From Himantopus leucocephalus (Eukaryota; Chordata; Aves; Charadriiformes; Recurvirostridae): a stretch of 64,000 nt of DNA. The stretch is from positions 806,001-870,000 of the forward strand of contig RSEF01000014.1 of the NCBI GenBank assembly GCA_003993805.1, in the 5' to 3' direction. The translations under genes and the position numbers were made by a program. The stretch's first letter is position 1. Every line of letters starts with the position of its first letter. Below the pieces are notes generated by a model. It ran no database searches. It saw nothing but the letters and a program-made list of their open reading frames with translations, and had not been told where the DNA came from. Positions 13,501 to 25,300 of the stretch are shown here, in pieces.

Positions 13501-16500
13501 GCCCTGGAGAGGTTGGACATATTATGGTGTGGATAGCGTCTGGTGATGCTGCACTGCCTATTGTCCCTTATTACATGCTCAGCTGATCGGAAGAAGGTCA
13601 GTGTCAGTGGTCCTAGACACAGGTGGTAAAATGGGGTCAGAACTTAAAATTTGAGTTGTGAAAATTACTTACTAAGTTGGAAGTAGCTGGGAGAGGGTTG
13701 GTGACCCATCTGAGGGTACAGCCTGGTCTCAGTTCTGCTGTCAGACAGATGATCAGTGTTTCCATATGCGCATTGCCATTGCTCCTTATGCCATTGTTTA
13801 ATAGCAGGATAGTGTTCAAACCGCCTGCCGTGCATTGAGAAATACCTAGTTATTGTTGCAGTGGGAAGGTGTCAACAGATGGCAGCATCTGACTTTGAAT
13901 GGCTGGAGCCTGAGGGCGAGCTGTGTGAGAGGGGTCCCAAGAGGGCTTTGGTGCTGCTGCTGGGCTCCCTGCTCCTTCTACAGAGCAAAATATCCCGACT
14001 TCTCCTGTGTTCTCGTCCACAAAGATAATTTTTTCTCTCTTTGATGCAATAGAGCCTGATTTAAAATAATATGGGAGGTGAGAATAAGTGTGAATTTTCA
14101 AAATACAGCAACAAGGTAAGAAGCCTGGTGCACGAGAGTGGCTTCACTGGAAATGCACTTTTTCCTCCTTGTCCTTTTCTTCGTTTTCTGCCACAGGTAA
14201 CTCAGGCAGGTCCCTTCCCTGGAACAGAGCCTGTGGTTTCTTTCTCAAACTCACGTGCCAGTTACCTGCACCAGAAATGCAAGCCGTGATTAAACCTTGC
14301 TTTCCAGTGTCTGAACAGTTATTTTAGTGACTCTTACGCCTGCTGGAGTCTAGGCAAAAGCCAGCGACGACAGACAAGGGGGTGTGTGGAGGTGCGGCAG
14401 AAAGCAGGGGAAGAAAATGGGTTGGAGTGGTGAGCCAGGCTTTAGAACTCGCCCCAGTGGATTCAGCACCGAGGAGTTCTTTCACAGCAGTAAAAGAATG
14501 TGCAGACGCTCGTGGTTGGCGTGGGGGCCCTGACGCGGGTGTGGGAACGGGGAGCACGGTGATGGTGATGAGCACGTCAAGATGTGCAGGTGAGGCTGAT
14601 GGTAGAGGACAGGAGACTGAAGGATCTGAGACTGCCAAAGCTATTATTTTGGGGTTTTTAATTAAAATGACATGCTCTCAAATGACAAGGTTTTTTGTCT
14701 TTTATCTAATGCTATTTGGCTAATTTAGATTTAAGACAAGACTACCTATTGTTCAGTGTCTGACTGCCAATTAATGTAAATATGAGGCTCTGAGTGAGTA
14801 TCTAGGTGGACTTAACCACAGTTTAGCCCAGAGGACTATTCTAGTAGAGCCGAGGAGTTTCAGAAGCTGGTGGCCTCTCTTCTCACTCATGCCTCTGATG
14901 CTTTTTCTGCTCAAGTGCTGCCATTTTACTCATGCAGTTCTGTTTTAAAAGAGAATTATCTGTTTTTCCTCTTAATTCTCCTGCTGTTCACCATCTCTTT
15001 GCTCTGGTACATTATTTTGACTGCCAGCTCATGACCTGGTTTTGTTTACAAATATCTTTACAAGAGAGAAGTGCTGACATAGCAAGTGACAAGAATAACT
15101 GGGTAAACTTTATTGCTTGATATTTTGCATCTTCTGCTGGGGAAAAAAAGTAAATTCCATTGACCTTCTCCTGTTCTTCTCATACGAAGTGAATGAGGGT
15201 GTCTGAGGGCATAAAATTTTCCACTTAGTTGATCCAGTCTGGTTTATTATGTGAGATATGTAAGAATAATGTTATAAAAACACTAGAAACAGAGGAGAAC
15301 ATGCACAAAGAAATATTGTGGTTCTGCTGTAGGTAATGAGAGTTTTGACCTTTACTAGGACCACTCGTAATGTAACAGGTAGTCCTGGTATCCACCATTA
15401 CCTAGTGGTTGCCCATGGTTTCGAAAGCTCTCGTGGCATTCTTAATCTGACTGCACTGGGTTTAGTGGCGACCAAGTGATTCCTACTCAGTGTGTGGCTG
15501 CTCACTTCAACCTGTATATATTTATATAGGGAGCAGAAATTAAAATCTGTACTATTGGGGCGCTGTGATGCACAGGGCACGTGCATCACATTGCGGGGGG
15601 AGCGTGGGCACTGCCAAGCAGAGGTGGCAGCCGCTGGGAATTTCACCATCTCCAAAAGGGTTCCGGCCTCACCAGGACAGGCGGTACCAACTGCATCTTT
15701 TCTCACGCAGTACCCAGAATGAAAAGATAAGCAGATACTTGATTAACAACTAAATTACAACCTGGTAAAATGTGATACTTGTGATATGACAGTATTTTAG
15801 TCGTGCTCTGTCTGTGTAACACAGGTTTCATCTGGGTGCTGATGCCTCAGTGTGCTGACTCTTGTTTGCCCACTGGATTGCCTTAAGCAGAGAAGCGGAT
15901 GTCCTTAACCACCTGATGTGTGCTCCAGCTGGAGTTTCACTGGCTGAAGGCTGGGGAAGGAAAACTGCTGGCTAAAAAAATATATGCAAAGTAAAAGTGG
16001 GGAAAATAATACTTGTGTCATTAAGACAATTGTTCCACCTTCTAAAATCTGCGTTGGGAAGTCCAGCAGAGACACTCAGTTATCTTCCCTGACCTTGGTA
16101 TAACAAAGCCCCAGACCTCATTCCTGTTCACCACGTACACTCATTCCACCACTTACACTTTTTATAGCGACATAAAACATTGTTGAAGTGGATGCTGAAT
16201 GCCCTATAAAAGCGGGTGGGTCAGGTGTGTGTTTTAATGAAACGGGTAGCTTGTTTTACCTGTTCTGGGCTGTAATTTTCCTGATGGTCAGGACACCCCA
16301 TCTCATCAGTCTTGTGACTGAGTTGAGAACAGTGTCGCTGTTGGTGCAATTGTGCTGGTGGCATGGACATGGGCCTTTGCTTTGGGATTAAAAGGGCAGG
16401 ATTCAAGTTCCAGGTTTAGCTTAGTTACATTTTATTGAGTGTTTTATCTGCTAGTGCTGCACTTACTCATTGCGTACGCATTCCTGTGGTATTGTCTGCT

Positions 16501-19500
16501 TTTGGACAGGGTGCCCTAGCAGGGTACGTGACTCACCTCAAACTTTCTGTCTGCCACGGAGGTGCTTTTCTTCACAGTTTGGGGGTAGTGTTGGGTGAGG
16601 GCAAGCCATGGAAATGGAGAGCGTTACTGCTACTCTATAGTCCATTGCTATTCTCTCTTGGGTCTTCATTGTTTATAGCGAGGAGTTGATTTTTTTCATG
16701 TTTCATTCATCTTATTTATTGTTCCCACTCTGTAAAGACATCATGCTACCCATTCTACAGACAACTGTTTTTCCAGAAGCTTGCGATCCCCTGCCTGTGA
16801 TCTCTAGATGTCTCTCTTGCCCCAGCATAAGTAAATATGAAAAAGGCAGGAGCAGCAAAACACTCGGTATGCGATCTTGGATAGAAACGTGTACGTGCAA
16901 CACCCCTCCGCCTTCACCTCCCCAGCTAGATTAGAGTGGGATTTGCCCCTTCTATTGTGGGGAAGAAACGTGGCATAACCATTCTTGTTGTCTTCCACTG
17001 ATGCAAGTAAATTGTGCTTTCAGCTGGAGCCGGCTGTAAGCAGGAAGGAGCAAGGATTATATCTGGGAGCAGGAGGAGAAAAGCAGGTGACAAGTGAGGT
17101 TAAAAGAAAAGCTGCTGCTGAAACCCACCTCTGGGGTACTTTCCCAGTCTCATTAGCTCTACGGATGGAGACTAATTGGTGTTTGGTCCACTGTTTTGTG
17201 CAGTTTTAAAAAGCAAAGTCCAGGAACATCAATGAGAACTTCAGGTTTTTAGTGTCTTTACAAATCAGGCCTTTAACAGTAAGAATGAAAAAAGTCAGGG
17301 GGAAAATGAAAGGGTTTTTTTTTCCTTTCTCCCTACACCTCTGCAATTCACATGGCTGCTTGTCTCCTCACTTGCAACAACATGCCCAGCTCTATTCTTG
17401 CATAACAGGATCCTTGACATATAATCCACAAGTCTGCGTAGGCTGGTAATTAGCGCTGGCCCTCGTTCAGTCCTTGGGATTCATTCCTTAGGGCAGCAAC
17501 ATTAGCCCCTCAGATTTGAAACCATTTTTACCTCTCTCGGGCAGGTTGTGGGTCCTGGAGCCGATGGCACACATCACTTGTGTTTGTGCAAAGACCTGTG
17601 TTTGCTGTGGAGTGGATGGACAGGTGGATCCATCCCTCTTGGGCAGAAGTCAAAGCCTTGCTTGTTTTCCACGACCGGTGGAGGATTTCTGACTTGGTCC
17701 TATTTTCAGTTTAATGTGAAAAATAATTATAGTTCAGCCCAGGTAGCGGGAGTTTCTGAGTTTGGTCTGCTGCCTTGCTTACTGTGTTTATGAAGCATCG
17801 TCAGGTGAAAGATGAGATGTGTGTGGCAGGACCACTAAATTCATCTGCTACCTGCCAGCCAGACATTTGCTCTGGAAAGGAAGCAAAAATCAGGAGACTA
17901 TTTTTAGCTCTGAAATACTTTTCTTGAATGACATTCAGTCCTCGCCAGCCTTTGATGAGCAGAGAAATAATCCTTCAAGGGAAACCGAAGGTGCCTGGAT
18001 GCAGGCTCGGCTGCTGGCAGCTCCCGGCGTGGCTGTGGGAGCACTGGGGCAGCTCCTGGTGCAGCAGCTGCCCACAGACATCACCTACCGGCAGGCACTG
18101 GGCGAGAGCAAAGGGAAGGCAGGGCGCTGGAGGACAGGAATGTATCGGAGCTTGAATAAAAATGACTCTGAGCCCATTTTCCTGATAGAGACCCGGTCCT
18201 ACGGTGCAGGCCATGGGGCTGAGAACCACAAGCCCATTGCACGTCAGGAGTCAGCCCTGTCCCCGTGCCCAGGTGGGAGAACCCGTCTTGCAAATCGGTG
18301 AAATATCAACCCAGTGCTGGTAGGTGGTGGCTCCAGAAATAGAAAGATACAGCGATAGCAGATAACGCTCCCTGATAGCTGAAATAAAAAGAATTAAACT
18401 GTACAAAAGTGTGCTTTAATTGCTAACTCTCTCCTGTCTGCTTAAATCACTAGAAATAAAGGTCTCCTCTTTAGTGATGAGCAGTTCCAGGCAGAACAGA
18501 CGTGATGGGGGAAACATGTTTGGAATAAATACTGATGTGAATGACACTTATTAGCTACAGTGTGGCATATTTATTTCTCTGTAGTTAGCATAATAGCACA
18601 GCTTGAAATGAGAAGGGTTCTTTACTCGCGTCTGTGTGTGCGTGCGTAAAAATAACAATGGATTGTTACGGGTAGAATGCAGATGATTTTCCTGTCTCTG
18701 CAATTAGCGCCGATGTTTGGATGGCATCGTTTGTTGTGGGAGATGAGCGAGTGGCCTAAGCATGGCTGTGCTTTGAGAAAACCTTCCCTTCCTTGTGTCA
18801 AACAGGAGACGAGTGAGACAACAGCACAGAGGCCGGCTCTTCTCCCCTGTCTCTGTGCCAGAGAGCTGCCTGCCCGCAGCAGCTCTGCTCTGCTTTCGGG
18901 TGCTGCAGAGCTCCTACGAGGGCGAGACGCCCCTCGCCAGCCCCCCTGGGACTCTTGGCAGCCTGGCCGCAGCCGACAGTCTTAACTTGAGCTGTGGCTG
19001 GAGCAGGAGGGGAGTGGAAACAGCCTGATTATCTCACAGGAATTTAATCGGAGACGTGTGGGAGGCCCGGTGAAAGCTTTATTGTCTTCTGAGGAGTTGG
19101 GTGCTCCAGGTGGGAACTGGTGATGGAGTTAAGGTTGGTTGCTTGAATGTGCAGGTTACCTGCCTTTCTGTTGATGTGAGCCTGCTCATCTTATTCTTGT
19201 CTGGGTTTTCTGTGCTTGTGCTTTGGATGCTTTCAGGTGCTCCCCATCCCTGGTGCTCTTAGCTGGGAGTGGTGTTGGAGGCTGTGCAGGAAGGTGTTTG
19301 GTGCTCGCTTGCCTAGAGCCTGCTCAGTCCTGCCGGCTTCATCGGGTCTGGCAGTCCCACTGCTGCTCTGCCCCTTCTCATTTCACAGGGGTTGGGGTTT
19401 CTCGCCCTTAGAGAGCGAGAGCCTGCGCTAATTTTAAAAGCATTGACCAGTTCAGTGAGGGCTTCCCACTATAGTTGCTGTTTCTCCCCCAAGTTTCTGG

Positions 19501-20400
19501 AGCGAGGGAAGGAAAGCTTTGCTAAGGGCAGATGTGTGCTGGGCAGATGCTGGCCGGCAGCCAGCGCGGGGTGAAGGGCTCCCTCGTACCAGCTTCTGGA
19601 CAAATCTCTTAGCACTTGAGTGGTTCAGTAGGCATCGTCTTTCAGATGCTACTTTGCAACAGTAGTGAGATTTCTCATCTCTTCTGCATATGTTTTAATG
19701 TCAGAACATGTGGAAATGGACAATCTTGGACCTTTACTGTCCTGTTTGAGATTTGAGTGAAATGGCTGGTGGATTGCAGAGCTGCTTGGGGAAGGGAAGA
19801 CAACGGGGTGGACAGACAAAGGGACTGCCTGAGCTCTGTTTCCTTACCAAAAATCATGAGGCATTTCAAATGAGAGGAGCCAAGAGCTTCTCAGGTTGGC
19901 TGTGAACGCTGAGTACTGTCTCAGGAGCTGTCCTGGAAGCCTTTCTGTTAAGGGGAATAATTATACTGTGGCAAAAGTATTTACTTGCCAGGTATTCGCC
20001 TGCCTTATTTGTACTGTGCTCTTCCATTGCTGAAATGTAAGATGAAAAACCTTAAGACATATGCCTGGGAGTAACAAACTTTCCATTCTTTCTAAGGTTG
20101 CTTGATTGAGTGCTTGGTTTAGAAATACCATAAAAGTGCCAGGCCATAGCTTGAAATATCTCATTACCAGGTGTCAGGCTGCTTATAACTTTCACTCGGG
20201 GATTGTTGAGGGTTTTTTTTCCTGTTGGTCTTCTAATGAAAATGCCAAAGGGGGAAAAACTATTACAAAAAATAAAACATGCTGCTTTGATTGAAAATAA
20301 AAATGCTGAGCCAGCTGTGGCTTTCAGTAGTGCTTGCTCTATTGTATGGTTCTGACTATGTATTATTTCCCAAGCCCATGGGATGTTGTATGGTGTGAGG
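10580..20400. other. Non-coding interval downstream of RPS15A, no gene recognised
   Basis: I read all frames here and found only short open stretches without family resemblance, domain motifs or paired splice sites. Composition is mixed, with no CpG island. The one item of structure is a perfect short inverted repeat at 15,564-15,590. No tRNA, snRNA or clear transposon was recognised. Confidence 0.5.
15564..15590. repeat. Perfect 10-bp inverted repeat, 7-nt loop
   Basis: TGTGATGCAC (15564-15573) and GTGCATCACA (15581-15590) are exact reverse complements around a 7-nt spacer. No function is evident. Confidence 0.9.
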
Positions 20401-20479
20401 GTCTTGTACAGGCATGGACCTGCTGGTTTTCAGCATGCTGGGAGGTGTTGCAGAGCTGCGAGGTGAGCAGGTAGTTTAT

Positions 20480-21640
20480 GTCAATAGAGGGACCCGACAA
20501 GTAGGCAGAGAGGAAAAACCACAGATGCTGAGGTTACAGCACTGACTCGGCTGAAGTCAGACAAGTGTCCACCATAGTGCACAGGAAGCATGAACAGCTG
20601 AGGAGACAAGGACCTTGTTGGATCTTTTGTGGCTGCTGGTGGTCTGTGGCAATGTGGAGACACTGTTTTAATGCTCTTGCCTTCCCTTACAGGGTTGTCT
20701 ACTCTTCTAGCTTTGGGCGCTAGCACAGTAAGCATTGCCAGGCCCTGTGTCATAGGTCTGTAGGACCAGTGAGGCCACTGTGGACCTGTGAAACATGGCT
20801 GAATAAGCAGCTGAGAACTGGTGGTCTGAGGCATGAGCAGGCAGCAGTGGCACTGGGGAGGAAATGTGGGGAAGACTAACGCAGAGTGCTGCTGGAGAGG
20901 CGAGGGAGGGCGTATCTCCTCTCCCTGAAAGGAGGGGGAAAGGTGCTTCTCTGGAGACCTTAGTCATGGTTGGAGATTCATGTGGCACCTTCAAGCCTCC
21001 TGTCATGGAGAAGATGATGCTGTTAGAAGGACAGTCTTGGTCAGCCCCAGCCTGTACCAACTTTAAATGGCATCAGGATCTGTCTTCAGTCCTGGACTGC
21101 CTCCCTGCTGCCTGGGCATCTCCCAGTGCCGGCAGCAGAAGTAACGGTTTGAGGATCTCCATGTCACACTGCAGAACATGATGTCAAGGATGGAGGTGTC
21201 ACAGCTTGTGCACCAGCACCTGAATGTGCTGGCTGCTGGGAAGCCTGAGACCCTGTTGCTGCCTCTCAGTGAACCGCGCCCTGGCACAGGAGGGTCTTTG
21301 CTGCCTGGGGCATGCAGACAGAGGTGCTCAGATCCACTGCGGTACCACTGAGGGAGGTCATGGTGCCCCAGAGCAGCTTGCATTTGTGGGAGGTTTCTGT
21401 GGTCCTCTCCTGGGCTCAACTGATTGCTTTTTTGGGCCTCCCAGAGGCTGCAGTCCCTCCTTACAGCAATGCTGGCACTTACCGCAGCAGGGAAAGGGAA
21501 ACTTGGAGACGTGGCAACCAATTTGCAAATAATAAAACACTTAAAGCTATACGAAAAGCATCTTGCATGGAAAATCAGACAGGGCAGGAAAAACAGCACT
21601 TACCATCAACATAAAGCAGCTGAAATCTCTTTCTAAGAGA
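20480..21640. other. Region of overlapping open frames, possibly decayed coding sequence
   Basis: This 1.1-kb stretch has higher GC than its surroundings and longer open frames on both strands than the neighbouring DNA, up to 178 codons on the minus strand (21,599-21,063). None of the translations resembles a family I know, and the frames are rich in cysteine, serine and tryptophan, as shadow frames usually are. On the + strand, one frame near 21,424-21,636 ends in a lysine-rich hydrophilic stretch. A worn-out element or lncRNA exon is possible. A gene call is not justified. Confidence 0.25.
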
Positions 21641-22399
21641 TAATAATCTCTGACTCCAGCAGTTAAAATAAAGGACAAAAGCTGGAAGAAGCCAGAAAGC
21701 ATGGTCGTGGGAGTGAGTCTTGGTGAAATGAAAATTAAAAACACAATGAAAGGCATAGAATTGCCTTAAGTAAAAACAGAGCCCTCTGCCTAGAACAACA
21801 ACTGAGATTATATGGGAAGCACATGGGGGTGTGGGGAACTAGGCTGAGCGTGGGGCTGCAGCGGGGCTGGTGCTGTGCCAGCACTCAGCCATGAAGGAAG
21901 AGGGGGAAAGAGCCTCTGTCGAGACTTGAGAAAGATCCAGATTTCAGGTGTTCCTCGCAGTCTAGGAGACATTCAAGTCCTTGCTTTGAGCACCCGATCT
22001 GAAGGATAAAGTAATTTATGGTCTGTCTGGAGGATAATGGCTGATCCTGGCCGGTGCCCGCTCCTGCCTGGTGAAGCTCATCCCCGAACTGATGACCTTT
22101 AATGGACAGTATGTGCTGAACCGGCCTTCCTCAGTGAATCTTGCTGAAGCTCACATTTAAAGGTCTGTGCAAGTCAGTCCTCATCCAAAGCTCGAACAAT
22201 TGAAGGGAAGATTTCCACTGGCACATATCCAAACCTCACCAGGCAGTGGCGGCTCAGAGAGGCAGCGCTGCCAGCTGAACCAAATTGGGAGCAGCCCATG
22301 GAGTTCATTATTGTCCCGGCTATTAAGGAGCATGGTCTCATGCAAATCAGAGCCACAGAACTGGGCTCTAGACATTGTTTCCCACTTCAGATTCTAAAC

Positions 22400-25300
22400 A
22401 GTCATTTGGACACCTTCATTTAAAAATAGGTATCAGTTTTTAAGTGCTACAGGAGATGCACAGCCTTTGATCAAAGGATGCCAACGTATGGTGTGAATAC
22501 CTATGTCTTGTGACTATTTTCAGGCTGACCTTGATGGATTTGTTACGCTAAGTGTCATAAAAATCAAACTGCTCGATAAACTATCTGCTATTTCCCACAA
22601 CACTGAGAAGCACCTGGGGCACTTTTGCTCCTGGTAGACAATGACACACAGCGGCTTATGCAGCTCCTGCTCTGCTGGTGGCTGCTCTTTTCCAGAACTG
22701 GCATGGTATTTTTAGATGCAAAGGAGAAGTGTCTCCGAACTATATGCTAATCACATTTTTAAAGCTTCAGCTGATATTAAAATGATTCAACCGTTGCCTG
22801 AATTCCCATACTTTTGTTTGCCTTCACAGCCTTTTGTATGCTGTGTGTATCTTTTCATATGACTGTGCCTATTTTCTACCAAAATCATGGTTTGGGAGCT
22901 GCTGTGCAACAAAGGATGTTTTTATTCTTTTTGAAGATCTTTGGAGTTATCCTTGGCCCCGGCTATCTGAAGTACAGACTCATGCCCATATATTCTCTCT
23001 GCAGGCAAAGAGCAGAGGCAGGAATAGACTTTATAGCTGTGGTTCTCAAATTTTATTAGTCAAAGGGCTGCCTGACCTTCAAGAAAAAAAAATAAATCTG
23101 GGAACCATCATATCTGATGCTGCCACCCTGGTGTTCATTTATGGCCAAATAACTTCTTTATAAGATATATTTTTTATTAGTTTTGCTTGCCCTTTTGTTT
23201 ACTTGCTTGCCTGGATGGGAATGTGCTCAGTTAATGTCTTTGTCTCTCTTCACGGCTCACTGTCTGGTGTCTCACACAGCACCCTCGGGTCCGTGCTGAA
23301 TGTGGGTCTGCAGCCCTCGTGGCCTCTGCCCCGTCCCTCTTGTGTGGTGTCTGCTAAGCTGAGGAAAACAGTCACTTTTCTGCAGACGGTGTGGTGAAAT
23401 GAGTCCTTTCCTTAGCAAAAAGATGCCACGTACCCGGCCCAGCCCATTGTCTGATAGCGAGGAAGAGTTCTCAAATTCAATCCATCACAGAATAAACTCA
23501 GCAGGTACTCATATGAACGAGGAACACAACGGGTGATTGATTGCCGTAGCTTGTCCTGGTTTACCGGGCGCTGACGAGGACCCCGGCTCGGAGCAGGGTC
23601 CTTGCTGGTGGGGTTCATTGGGAATGAAGGGGAGGAGATGGGAAGACCCAGCTGGGCTTCGCTGGTGTTTGTAGAGCCGGGGTGCTGCTCACGGAGCTGA
23701 CAAGGGCCGCCAGCCGGGGCAGGCTGGGGTCGTCTCTCTGCAGAGGTAGGTGAGGTTTTGGGGATCCCTACGTAGGAACTGGTGCTTCCAAAGCCAGGCT
23801 TTTTGGTGGCAAAGCAACGCCTGGGCTTACTATTCCCAAAGGCAAGGGCTGCTACCTTCCCGGGCCACCTTGGTGCAGAGGAAGCGGGCTGGGGGGCTCC
23901 TCCTGGGCCCTCCCGGGCATTTTGGGATCTCCATCCTTGCCAAGCTGCTCTCCTGGTGCCCTGTCCTGGCCTGTGGCCTCACAGCTGGGCCAGGTGCCTG
24001 TGTGCTTCCCTGACGCAGGGGGAGGCTCTGCCCGTCCCTCGCTCCCCTTTCAAAGGCTCTTGGCTGTGGTTTTCTGGGATGCGATGCCTGCAGGAAGGGA
24101 ATGGCCTCCTGTGGTACATGTGTCACAAGTGCCAGCCCGCGTCATGTTGATGCCCTATGCTCTTGTCACCCCGCTTCCAAGAGCACCCCGCTGTCCCATT
24201 TCTCCCTCTTTCAGCACGGTGATCACTGCCAGGCTCCAAGTTTCAGGATCTTGTGTCTCCTGAAAGAGGTCGGGCTGCTGGCGTGGCTCGACCCCTGGCC
24301 CACAGAGCCCTTTAAAAGCCACAGGGCCGCCACCTGTGTCAGCTCCTGGCGCATGGGGTCACCCCCAGAGACGGGGCTGCTCTGGGGAGGGCAGCACTGC
24401 GGGGGAACGCTGCTGGGGATCCCTCCCTTCGCCAGAGCCCAGCCAGGGAGGGCTGCCGGCAGCCACAGCTCCGCTTCCCCACGAGGCGGGACCAACCCCC
24501 CGGCTGCCAGCCCTGCCCCAGCCGCTGCGGGCCCCACGCTGCACCCGGCTTGGCCCTGCGCCTCCTGAGGGGCCGGGGGAAACTGACACGGAGGGCAGCC
24601 GCTGGGCTTTCCAACTGTCCCGAGTTCCTGTTGCTTTGCAGGTATTGAGTCTTCTCTTGCTTTTCAGCTGCCTCCTCCAGACCAGTGGCCTCTCAGCTCC
24701 TCCTGTGTCCCTTCTGCTCAGCCATGAGGGCTGGTCTGGCCTGAACCCGCCAGCCCCGAGTGGGAACAGCCACGCCAGTGTCCAGCGTCCCTGGAGGGCA
24801 GCAAGCAGCTCTGGTCTGGGCTCCAGCAAGGTCCCTGCATCCAGGTGAGGCACAGATGAGGTTTTGAAAGAAACTAATCTTGTGTAATTCAAGCACCAGA
24901 GGGAGCAACTTGAGTTGGTGGAGGATTTGTTCTGTGCTCCCTCTCTTCCCCGTGCTGCTTTTCTTCCCCTCCTCCTCCTCTTTAATCCCCATCTTTCTTG
25001 GATTCAACTTTTATCCTGATCTTCAAGGACCAATGCAAAATGCTTCCACAGCTCAGGAAGCTGCCCGGATTTGCATTTAACATATTTAAATATTTAACAT
25101 ATTTAAGGCTGAATTAAAGCAAAGGGAGACAAAATTAGGAACAGATCGAAGCATAAGTGTGTGTGTGCATGTGTGAGGGAATAAAGGCAATGCTTGCAGA
25201 CACACAGGGAAAATAAAACGTGGAAAAGAAGACAGAGAGAATGCGGTTCCTCTTTGTTGTCGTATCAAGCACACTGTGACTAATGGCGATAATTTTCCCC

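Noticed and set aside
17819..18301. 160-codon + strand open frame
   Set aside because: The N-terminal part looks random, no family is recognised and other frames are open at the same place. Kept only as background.
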